Source: JBFMHP01 sp964557295
Lineage (GTDB): Bacteria; Pseudomonadota; Gammaproteobacteria; RBG-16-57-12
NCBI GenBank assembly: GCA_964557295.1
Contig: CAZKZP010000003.1
Span: 62,001-126,000 of the forward strand
Direction of reading: 5' to 3'
Length of the DNA: 64,000 nucleotides
Position 1 is the stretch's first letter. Every line of letters starts with the position of its first letter. Positions 26,645-34,750 of the stretch are shown here, in pieces. The position numbers and the translations under genes were made by a program. Under the pieces are notes generated by a model. It made no database searches. It was not told the DNA's origin and saw only the letters and a program-made list of their open reading frames with translations.

Positions 26645-26677
26645 AAAGCGCATTGCTAGAGTTACTTGCAATGCTTT
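26645..26677. terminator. Possible terminator between convergent genes
   Basis: AAAGC-GC-ATTGC and GCAAT-GCTTT pair around an 11-base loop with a 2-base bulge. It lies between the stops of the glycosyltransferase (26609) and the TPR protein (26723) that face each other. There is no strong T-run, so confidence is low. Confidence 0.3.
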
Positions 26678-26722
26678 AGAGGCCATATAGCGAGCTAAAT
26701 ATAACTATTGTTTCTCCCATTC

Positions 26723-29700
26723 TTATTTATTCTTCTTTCGAAGCATCAATGTTTTCTCAACAAAGGAAAATGCCTGACTGACTTCTTGTCCGAATAGTTG
26801 ATAATCATCTGATCGAAAATGACCTGGATATAGTTGAGCTGAATAATCTATTGATACACCTGACTCCAATCTTGCTGTTTTTCCTTTCCATTGCACAAAT
26901 TTTACGTTTCGTGCCGAAGCCGACTGCGCCACATCCTCACTCGTCTCGTAATCACTTGGAGGGCGAAGAATTACCTTTGACACCATATTGACTGGATAAC
27001 GTAAAACGAACGGCGTCTCTCTCGATTGTGTGGGCTCATACCAGAACCAATATCGCTCCCACAGAGAGGGGGACTTGCCAACTAGGTGATCTTGCACTCC
27101 TATAAATTGGGAGGCCAACGAGTACTCCATTCTGAGTACAAGTGGCTTTGTCACATCGTTCAAGTTTGTGGTTTCAAGAAGTGTGAATGTCGCCTTGCTG
27201 TCGATGGATCTTAGGAGCCTCTGTACATAATCTAAGCGTTCTTGAGATGAAAGCTCTTTCAAAGATCCGCGTATGCCCGATGCCACATATCCATTGAGCT
27301 GAACTAGTTCATGCACTGTAATTTTTCCATCTGAAAATATATCAACCGTTCTATCTGTCCGAATAGATGAGTCTTCAGGCAGGTATGCGTCCATCTTCTC
27401 AAGCCGAGAATTATTACTATCCAAGATTAAAGCAGAATTCTCAGCAAGACCCATCGGCGTCCGCCCTACTGGCTCTAGGTTCTTCTCTGTCACATCTATG
27501 TATTTGTGCAGACCACAATCTGCACAGAAAATAATCATATGATTGAACTGATCCAAGGATGGAAAATCGCCTGCCACGCTTTGGTTGACGTTTACTAACG
27601 CTAGATGTGCATCGATATTTACCGCTGTGAGTAGTTTATAGAGCAAGACCGCATGGTCTTTGCAGTCTCCATATCTATTATTTAAAGTCTCATCTGCTGA
27701 ATTAGGAATTATTCCACGCTTACCGAATTCGATAGCTTTGTAGGTCAGATGAGACTGAACATAAAGTGAAATCGTTTTTACCTTGTCCTCGGTGGTTATT
27801 GCTCTAGCAGTTAGCTCTTCCGCCAATCTTGTTACTTGCTGATTGTCAAAAAGCTTATCCTTAATCTCCTCCAGATATGATCTCCCCACCTCTGACCAAG
27901 AACCCCTTTTATCTCCTAACCAAATAAATGGCATATACTCTTGTGGGTTTTCTTGAGCATACTCCTGTTTGAACGGTCGGACATTGTTCACTACCCATAG
28001 CCGGGTTTCTAATTCGGTTAGCTCTTTTGCATTTGATGGAATCCGCCACTTGAGATTCTGATAATTGCCAGTTATATAGAGAGCAGAGATCTCAGCAGGG
28101 TAACCGCCAAACATTGGATTCCCTTCGAACCCGAATTTCTCTGCACTCCTCAAATCGCGATAACTGACAGCAATGTCAATCGTATATCCCGGTGCCAGAG
28201 CAGGTATTGGCACATTTAGTATCTTGTCGCCTGTTGCCAGGCCACTAGATGTATCATCCATAACATAGGACTTTGAAAGCTCACCGCTGGCTACTACAGC
28301 CCCCTTTTCATCCCTTACTTTCAAATCATTAACAAATATTCTCTCTTTCAAAGGATCAAAGCGGTATTGTAGTGTGCTAAATGCATCAACTCCACTCTTT
28401 GTTAAGATCTTTGTCTTCATGTAAATCGTCTGTCGCTTTTCCTTGCCCGGAACATAATAAAATCCTTTTGCCTTCAGCAAGTGAATGGCGTCTTCTTCCT
28501 TGTAGTGTGGTTTTGGCTTTCCAGACAATGTGGCCAAGTATTTAGGTAAAGGAACAGGCTCAATAGGCTCGTTAACACTTTGAGTGCTTCCTTGGCCTAA
28601 CATGCCAGATACATGCGACAGATACTCATTACTTGCTTGGTCAGTAGGATTCAGTGCCAGTGCCGATTCGAAAGATTGCTTAGCCTCCTTATACCATTTG
28701 AGAGCGTATTGACTGCGCCCTCTGTAGAAAAAATGGTCTGCGGACTTATAGCCATGCGAGATCATTTCATCGCACAAATCAATGACATCTTTATTACGAC
28801 TAAGACGGTAATTAGTCTCAATCAAACTTGTTACAGTGGTCTGATCATATGGGGCGCGTTCTCGCAGGGACGCGTAAATGTTTGCGGCTTTCTCATAATC
28901 GCTATTGTTATAGTAAAGATCACCAACCAATCGTTTAATGCGTATTGAGTCAGTATTTGTAGCGTAATATTTTGCTTCACGTAAAACATCGTCCTTATTA
29001 CCCGTATCCCACCGCAACCAAATATATTGAATTAAATCATCATCCTCTCGCCTTCCAAGAGAAAAAGATGCTTCATAGTTTTTAATAGCTTCTTTTCTTT
29101 TGCCAAGTTGTGATTGAAAAAACGCCTGGTATGACACCACATCATAACTTTGAGGAAAATGATTAATATTCTTTTCCAAAAAATACAATCCATCTTGATA
29201 ACGCTTTAATAGATTATAAGCGTTCAGAGTTCCAATCATACTTGTGTCATCATTGGGCATGGCTTCATAAGCATGTCGATAATATTCTAAGGCGAGCTCA
29301 TATTGTTTGTTATTTAAATACAATTGTCCTAAATGTGAAAATACTATGTTTTCAACAATCAATTCTTCTTTTTTCGTTTCTTTGCGCTTTTCAGGGTCTC
29401 GTGGCACATGCAGTAGTTGAACTGACGCCAATCGGTTAAAAACCTCGATTTTATTTTCTGCTCGATCCTTTGGCAGCGTAACTAGTACAAGATATCCGAC
29501 TCCATGGTCGATTATTACTTCACATCGAGTCAAATGAGCCACTCCATCAACTGTGCGTTCCAGGTCAATTTGCATTGCTGGAACACCGTCACGCGAGATG
29601 GTTTCTTCTGATATGATCTTACCGGCCATCTCTGAATAACCAATAAGACTTAGAAGCGCAGTAGAAAGTGCGTCAAGAGATGGGGTAGTGCCATGAAGAT

Positions 29701-30535
29701 CAACAGGAAACACTCCTAGCCATGCATCAATGCGTGGGTCTGTCGCCACATATTCGGCATTTGTGCCAAGTGATTCTTTATTTAAAAAGGTCTTCCAATT
29801 ATTCGATTCCGCAATAACATTGTATGGGAATCGTTTAGAAACATATTTAACAGTGGTTTTAAGTGGAAAATTACTGGATATCCGCTCTGGATCTATTTGG
29901 GTCAAATTGCTTGCTAATTCTTTTAGTCGACGAACCATTTCCTTGTTTGATAGGTGTTCGCTGGTGACATCTACCGCATAGTAGTATCCGTTTTTAGTAG
30001 CAACCCACGCTACTGTTTCGGCAGCTCTTGGTACGCTTTTAAATTTCTTATATTTTTGATCATCATGCGAACTTTCAGTTTGATCGACAGTTAACAGTAT
30101 TCCCTCTAGGCCGTTGACAGAGTATCTGCTAGCATTCCATGCTGTCTTACCGCTTTCGTTACGGGTTTTTTGCAACATTTGAGCGATTTTATCTGCAGTT
30201 AAACCAAATGCTAAATCATCTCTAGCGTATATTGAAACAAGCGTTCTGCGTCCTTCGAAGCGGTCTTCATATACAAGTATCGGTTGGTCCATCGAATAGG
30301 ATTCGCGCACAATAGGTTTTGAATAATCCTTATTTTTAAACCGAAGATTAAATCGCTCAACCTCGTATGAATCATTCCGTTCCACTGCTCGGGTGCCAAC
30401 ACCACCGATGCTTAGTATTTCTGTTCTGGCAGAAGCGCCCCCCTGCACAGGACCATAATAATCAGCAAGCGCTAATATTCCAGGTGATGTAGTAAGTATT
30501 GTCGTTAATACCAGCTTGATGAGTACGTTTCTCAT
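26723..30535 (-). CDS. Exported TPR / DUF3857 / transglutaminase-like protein
   Basis: A 1270-residue protein with a signal peptide (LIKLVLTTILTTSPGILALA). An unassigned N-terminal domain is followed by TPR repeats (about 400-645), a DUF3857 domain (about 700-880) and a transglutaminase-like domain. The papain-type triad is visible: Cys in YGDCKDHAVLLYKLL (about 956), His in FNHMIIF and Asp in YIDVTEK. DUF3857-transglutaminase proteins are exported and may act as peptidases, cross-linkers or binding proteins; function is largely unknown. ATG 30535 precedes the signal peptide. The gene is visibly AT-richer than its neighbours and next to an IS, which suggests acquisition by transfer. Confidence 0.75.
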   Translation of the reverse strand: MRNVLIKLVLTTILTTSPGILALADYYGPVQGGASARTEILSIGGVGTRAVERNDSYEVERFNLRFKNKDYSKPIVRESYSMDQPILVYEDRFEGRRTLVSIYARDDLAFGLTADKIAQMLQKTRNESGKTAWNASRYSVNGLEGILLTVDQTESSHDDQKYKKFKSVPRAAETVAWVATKNGYYYAVDVTSEHLSNKEMVRRLKELASNLTQIDPERISSNFPLKTTVKYVSKRFPYNVIAESNNWKTFLNKESLGTNAEYVATDPRIDAWLGVFPVDLHGTTPSLDALSTALLSLIGYSEMAGKIISEETISRDGVPAMQIDLERTVDGVAHLTRCEVIIDHGVGYLVLVTLPKDRAENKIEVFNRLASVQLLHVPRDPEKRKETKKEELIVENIVFSHLGQLYLNNKQYELALEYYRHAYEAMPNDDTSMIGTLNAYNLLKRYQDGLYFLEKNINHFPQSYDVVSYQAFFQSQLGKRKEAIKNYEASFSLGRREDDDLIQYIWLRWDTGNKDDVLREAKYYATNTDSIRIKRLVGDLYYNNSDYEKAANIYASLRERAPYDQTTVTSLIETNYRLSRNKDVIDLCDEMISHGYKSADHFFYRGRSQYALKWYKEAKQSFESALALNPTDQASNEYLSHVSGMLGQGSTQSVNEPIEPVPLPKYLATLSGKPKPHYKEEDAIHLLKAKGFYYVPGKEKRQTIYMKTKILTKSGVDAFSTLQYRFDPLKERIFVNDLKVRDEKGAVVASGELSKSYVMDDTSSGLATGDKILNVPIPALAPGYTIDIAVSYRDLRSAEKFGFEGNPMFGGYPAEISALYITGNYQNLKWRIPSNAKELTELETRLWVVNNVRPFKQEYAQENPQEYMPFIWLGDKRGSWSEVGRSYLEEIKDKLFDNQQVTRLAEELTARAITTEDKVKTISLYVQSHLTYKAIEFGKRGIIPNSADETLNNRYGDCKDHAVLLYKLLTAVNIDAHLALVNVNQSVAGDFPSLDQFNHMIIFCADCGLHKYIDVTEKNLEPVGRTPMGLAENSALILDSNNSRLEKMDAYLPEDSSIRTDRTVDIFSDGKITVHELVQLNGYVASGIRGSLKELSSQERLDYVQRLLRSIDSKATFTLLETTNLNDVTKPLVLRMEYSLASQFIGVQDHLVGKSPSLWERYWFWYEPTQSRETPFVLRYPVNMVSKVILRPPSDYETSEDVAQSASARNVKFVQWKGKTARLESGVSIDYSAQLYPGHFRSDDYQLFGQEVSQAFSFVEKTLMLRKKNK

Positions 30536-31039
30536 TATTTTCACTTCAACCACCTACTTAACATTGCGCGGACTCAAATGGTTTATTGAACAACCGGATC
30601 ATCTATTGCGGCTATCAAGCACCGATATCAGCCTTGCAGAGCCATTGTCTTATTGGACTGAACGCTAATCCGGCGACGCCTAAATCCAGAATAAGTTAAA
30701 GATAATTGGGAGACCAGGCAAGCAAGATTTACCCTTTAAATACCCTTAGCGTTCTAGATTGAAAGTGATGTGTAAGGAATTTCTTACAATGAGAAGATCT
30801 CAGTTTTGATCATGCAGTAGGTTGTGTATAGATTGCTGTTGGCAAGAGGGTGTTAGGCACAACTAGAACATCCCACAAAGACCCTGAAAACTGCCGAACG
30901 CTGGCTTGCTTATGAGATCGCCATTTGTAGCCACACCTTTGAGGACTGAGAAATGAGTGTAATTCGCTGATTTTATTGACGTCATAGATTCCAAACATAA
31001 CCTGTCCATACACGCTGAACGTATTCCCGAGAGCCATAA
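30536..31039. other. Intergenic stretch next to the IS, no supported gene
   Basis: About 500 bases of AT-rich sequence lie between the TPR gene start and the IS. A 75-codon minus-strand frame (30810-31037) shows no ribosome site or known motif and I do not call it. The promoter of the TPR gene should be here, but I could not pick one with confidence. Confidence 0.4.
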
Positions 31040-31047
31040 CCTAAACC
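31040..31047. repeat. Target site duplication, left copy
   Basis: CCTAAACC directly abuts the left end of the IS and recurs at 32395-32402 at the right end. The flanking bases differ, so the duplication is exactly 8 bp, the usual length for the IS256 family. Confidence 0.85.
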
Positions 31048-31093
31048 GGTAGTGTAAACATTTTTTCGCACTTTTGATTAGGGCGGTAGTTCA
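31048..31093. repeat. IS256-family left inverted repeat
   Basis: This end overlaps the last codon of the transposase gene. It shares GTAAAC, TTTTTCGCAC, TTTGA and GGCGGT-GTTCA with the right end, with several mismatches and a 1-base offset. Confidence 0.8.
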
Positions 31094-32296
31094 CGCAGTC
31101 AGTTGTTCATCTAGGTGTTGTTGGTATAACACCTCCATGGAGAGGTACCGTTTTGTTCCCCATTTGGTCCCTGCGATGTGCCTGAGGCGGGCGGCACAGA
31201 GCATCAGCGCCGATTGACCATCCGGGAAGGCGCCAACCACACGCGTACGCCGGCGAATTTCTCGCATGATGCGCTCCAGGGGGTTATTGGTGCGTATCCG
31301 CCGCCAATGGGTATCAGGATAGCCATAATACGTCAGCGTCTCGGCCATCGATTGCTCAACCAGGTCGGCCGCTTTCGACAGCTTCATCTGCCGCAGTTGT
31401 TCGATCACAGCGTGGGCCTTTTGCTGTGCGGCCGCTAGACTCTCCTGGGCGTGGATGGCCTTGAGCATGTGGGCGACCTGTTTGACCTTGGTGCTGGGGA
31501 CATGGCTGAAGACGTTGCGGTAGAAGTGGACGGTACAGCGTTGCCAGTCCGCCTCAGGGTAGTGGTCGGCGACGGATTCCACTAAGCCCATGCAGGCATC
31601 GGAGATGACCAGCCGCACGCCTTTGAGGCCGCGTGTCTTAAGATGCTGGAGAAAGTTACTCCAGCCCGCTTTGTCTTCCTTGTGGCCCTCGCTCACCCCG
31701 AGGATGCAGCGATAACCCGCCCGATCCACACCGATGGCCACCAGGACCGAGATGTTCTTGATCTCGCCCGCCCAGCTGCGCTTGAGTACGATACCATCGA
31801 GGTAGACATAGGGGTGTTCACCCTCGATGGGGCGATTGCGCCAGGCCTCGATGTGTTGATAGACCTTCTGGTTGAGCTTGCTGACCGTGCCAGAGGAGAC
31901 ACGAGTCCCCCACAGGGCCTCGGTAATGTCCTCAACGCGACGTACCGACACCCCCGCCAGATACATCTCGATCAGTGATTCCTCGATCGAAGCTTCCCGG
32001 CGGCGGTAACGTTCAATGATCGCCGTCTCAAAGGTCTGATTACGCAGTTTCGGCATCTTGAGAGTGATCTCGCCGGCCTTGGTGTGGAACTGTCGTGGGT
32101 AGCTACCGGCGCGGGTATCAACCCGATCAGGGCTGCGTTCGTAGCGCTGCGCCCCACACAGGGCGTCGGCCTCCGCTTCCAGCATGGCATTCAAGGTCTC
32201 TTCCACGGTGCCTCTGACGAGTTCTCCGAGATGGTCGTGAATCTTGGCCTCATCAATGCTTACAACCTCGCCCAGTTTTTTGCTATGGTTGCTCAT
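31091..32296 (-). CDS. IS256-family (mutator type) transposase
   Basis: A 401-residue DDE transposase. The N-terminal part has SRxP-like Asp/Arg patterns (RYERSPDRVDTRAGSY). The core has VYLDGIVLKRSW with the first catalytic Asp, then LVISDACMGLVESV with the second. The C-terminal TNNPLERIMREIRRRTRVVG carries the catalytic Glu. ATG 32296 is chosen since AAAGGAGA lies 9 bases upstream; the frame runs further but only into the IS end. The protein cuts and joins the IS ends during transposition. Length is normal and I see no frameshift. Confidence 0.95.
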   Translation of the reverse strand: MSNHSKKLGEVVSIDEAKIHDHLGELVRGTVEETLNAMLEAEADALCGAQRYERSPDRVDTRAGSYPRQFHTKAGEITLKMPKLRNQTFETAIIERYRRREASIEESLIEMYLAGVSVRRVEDITEALWGTRVSSGTVSKLNQKVYQHIEAWRNRPIEGEHPYVYLDGIVLKRSWAGEIKNISVLVAIGVDRAGYRCILGVSEGHKEDKAGWSNFLQHLKTRGLKGVRLVISDACMGLVESVADHYPEADWQRCTVHFYRNVFSHVPSTKVKQVAHMLKAIHAQESLAAAQQKAHAVIEQLRQMKLSKAADLVEQSMAETLTYYGYPDTHWRRIRTNNPLERIMREIRRRTRVVGAFPDGQSALMLCAARLRHIAGTKWGTKRYLSMEVLYQQHLDEQLTA

Positions 32297-32349
32297 GGTG
32301 GTGGTTCTCCTTTGTGGTCGTTGAAACTCGCAATTCCAACTTAACCACA

Positions 32350-32394
32350 TGAACCACCGCCTCTTCAAATGTGCGAAAAATAGTTTACGTTATC
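32350..32394. repeat. IS256-family right inverted repeat
   Basis: Imperfect inverted copy of the left end, read TGAACCACCGCC...GTGCGAAAAATAGTTTAC towards the outside. It ends at GTTATC, six bases beyond GTTTAC, exactly mirroring the left end. Confidence 0.8.
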
Positions 32395-32402
32395 CCTAAA
32401 CC
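32395..32402. repeat. Target site duplication, right copy
   Basis: CCTAAACC, identical to 31040-31047 at the other end of the IS. Confidence 0.85.
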
Positions 32403-32463
32403 TTTGTTGCAAGATGCCGTTTTATTATTGCAGTTAGAGTGTCCGCGGGATTCTTTGTTCCTC

Positions 32464-34641
32464 ATGCCACCAGAAGTGCGCACAAACAGCATTCAGCCCA
32501 CTCCCCGTCCGCTGGTGGATATACTGCATTCTCGATATACAGCCTGGATTGTCCTGTTGATCTCGCTTGCCATTACCATTGTGGCGTGGAAGATCTCCAG
32601 CGATTCCGCCGAGCAGCGCGCCTTCGAGCGCTTCAAGTTCCAGGTAGATGAGGCGCAGCATTCCATTGATAAGCGTATGACCGATTACCAGCAGGTGTTG
32701 CGTGGTGGTCTGGCGTTGTTCGAGGCGGCCCCAAAGGTGGATCGTCACATGTGGCGCAGTTACGTCGAAACACTGGCGCTGAACAGAAGTTATCCTGGCA
32801 TTCAGGGGATCGGCTTCTCCCTCTGGATCGACCCCAAAGACAAGGCGGCCGTTGAGCAGAGTGTGCGCGCCGAGGGATTCCCCGACTTTGTCATCAAGCC
32901 CGAGGGCGAGCGTCCTCATTACAGCAGCATTATCTATCTCGAACCCTTTGATACGCGCAATCAGCGCGCATTCGGTTATGACATGTACTCAGAGGGAACC
33001 CGTCGCGCGGCGATGGAACGGGCGCGCGATACGGGTGAGGCGGCCATGTCCGGCAAGGTCAAGCTGGTGCAGGAGACCAAGACCGATATCCAGCCGGGAT
33101 TCCTCATCTACCTGCCGCTCTACAGCAAGCCTGTTACAACAGTGGAGGAACGGCGCGAGAATCTGCGCGGCTTCGTCTACAGCCCCTTCCGCATCCGAGA
33201 CTTGATGCAGGGCATCCTCGGCCATGGCTTGCCCGAGGTCGCATTCGAGATCTACGACAGCGAAACGCTCGATCCCGAGACCATGCTTTATGACAGCGAT
33301 GGGTTCACCGAAGCTGTGGGTGATCATGCCCATGATGGTCACTTCAAGGAGGTGCGCAAACTCACCATCGGCGGTCATACTTGGACGGTCACCTACACAT
33401 CCACTCCGGCCCTGGCGGCGGCTACCAGCACAAACCAACCGCTGCTGGTCGCCATCAGCGGTGTCGCCATCGATCTATTGCTCTTCTACATCATCATCTC
33501 ACTGTCACGCCTGCGCCAGCGCGCCGACAGGCTGGCGGAAGAGCGCATGAATGTACTGCGAGAGCGTGAACTCCACTTCAAGACCATTGCCGATACCGCC
33601 AATGACGGCATCATTACCTGTGATGAAACGGGCAAGATCAGCTACTGCAACCGCGCCACCGGAGAGATCTTCGGCTACAACGAGGCGCAGATGTTAGGAA
33701 CGCCGATGGCACTACTCTTCGCACAAGAACCTTATAGCGATCTGATAAGCGGTGCGCTGGAGCGCAGCGCTTCCGTGGATGGCAGCAACACAGCGCGTAA
33801 CGCCCAAGTCGAGATCGAAGGGATTCACCGCAACGGTTCAGTCATTCCGCTGGAGCTTTCGGTCGCGGGCTGGAGTATCGGTGAACGCCGTTACGCGACT
33901 GCCATCATGCGCGACATCAGCGAACGCAAACGGATCGAGAAGATGAAAAACGAGTTCATCGCCACGGTCAGCCACGAACTGCGTACCCCGCTCACAGCCA
34001 TTCGCGGCTCGCTGGGGTTGGTCACTGGCGGCATCGTGGGTGATCTCAATGAAAAAGCGCGCACCTTGCTGGAGACTGCAACCCGCAACAGCGAACGGCT
34101 CAGCCGGCTCATCAATGACATCCTTGATGTGGAAAAGATGGGATCGGGCGAGATGCGATTCGAATTGCAATGCCACTCGACCACAAAACTGCTGCAACAC
34201 GCCGTGGATCACAACTCTACCGTTGCCACGGCGGCCGGAATCAGCTTGACCATCAACGAATGCGACGAAGCCCACGTCCGCATCGATATCGACCGCTTCC
34301 AACAGGTGATGACCAACCTGATCGCCAACGCCATCAAGTTCTCCCCCGCGGGCGCCGGCGTCACTCTCTCGTGTCGTAACTGCGGTGACACTGTGCGTAT
34401 CGCCGTTCAGGATCAGGGGCCGGGTATTCCGGAGGAATTCCGCGGCAGAATCTTCCAAAAGTTCGCCCAGGCCGACTCCTCCGATTCCCGCCAGAAAGGC
34501 GGCACCGGACTCGGTCTCTCCATAGTCAAGACCATCGTCGAACGTTTTGGCGGCGCGGTGGGATTTGAATCCGAACCCGGCAAGGGCGCCCTCTTCTACT
34601 GCATTCTTCCCGTCGTCAAACACAACAGCGCGGTCGCTTGA
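32464..34641 (+). CDS. CHASE-PAS sensor histidine kinase
   Basis: A 725-residue membrane kinase. A first helix (AWIVLLISLAITIVAW), a periplasmic CHASE domain (about 75-300; GIQGIGFSLWIDP, GYDMYSEGTRR) and a second helix (LLVAISGVAIDLLLFYII) are followed by a PAS domain (about 385-480). HisKA comes next with H504 in SHELRTPLTAIRGSLG, then HATPase_c with N box NLIANAIKFSP, DQGPGIP and GGTGLGLSIVK. It senses a small extracytoplasmic ligand and phosphorylates a partner regulator; none is adjacent. ATG 32464 is the best start but has no clear ribosome site. The IS insertion just upstream may have cut off or replaced its native promoter. Confidence 0.88.
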   Translation: MPPEVRTNSIQPTPRPLVDILHSRYTAWIVLLISLAITIVAWKISSDSAEQRAFERFKFQVDEAQHSIDKRMTDYQQVLRGGLALFEAAPKVDRHMWRSYVETLALNRSYPGIQGIGFSLWIDPKDKAAVEQSVRAEGFPDFVIKPEGERPHYSSIIYLEPFDTRNQRAFGYDMYSEGTRRAAMERARDTGEAAMSGKVKLVQETKTDIQPGFLIYLPLYSKPVTTVEERRENLRGFVYSPFRIRDLMQGILGHGLPEVAFEIYDSETLDPETMLYDSDGFTEAVGDHAHDGHFKEVRKLTIGGHTWTVTYTSTPALAAATSTNQPLLVAISGVAIDLLLFYIIISLSRLRQRADRLAEERMNVLRERELHFKTIADTANDGIITCDETGKISYCNRATGEIFGYNEAQMLGTPMALLFAQEPYSDLISGALERSASVDGSNTARNAQVEIEGIHRNGSVIPLELSVAGWSIGERRYATAIMRDISERKRIEKMKNEFIATVSHELRTPLTAIRGSLGLVTGGIVGDLNEKARTLLETATRNSERLSRLINDILDVEKMGSGEMRFELQCHSTTKLLQHAVDHNSTVATAAGISLTINECDEAHVRIDIDRFQQVMTNLIANAIKFSPAGAGVTLSCRNCGDTVRIAVQDQGPGIPEEFRGRIFQKFAQADSSDSRQKGGTGLGLSIVKTIVERFGGAVGFESEPGKGALFYCILPVVKHNSAVA

Positions 34642-34750
34642 TCCCTTCAGTGCTCCCACATTTTCGTGGCGATACTGTCATCATTTCACGAGAATGGATT
34701 GGCGGCCACTTCCGCCCGCAGCCTGGATGGCTTTGCCCTCTGCGAATCTA

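Larger units (their letters stand above)
31048..32394 (-). mobile_element. Complete IS256-family insertion sequence (1347 bp)
   Basis: The element contains a single mutator-type transposase gene and imperfect terminal inverted repeats. The left end reads GGTAGTGTAAACATTTTTTC. The right end, read inward, is GATAACGTAAACTATTTTTC. Both continue with CGCAC, a short variable part and GGCGGT(A/G)GTTCA. Flanks carry an 8-bp duplication (CCTAAACC). The transposase gene is intact, so the insertion looks recent and may be active. It sits 69 bases upstream of the histidine kinase start. Confidence 0.9.

Noticed and set aside
30810..31037. 75-codon frame beside the IS
   Set aside because: No ribosome site or recognisable family. 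It could be a relic, but I cannot support that.
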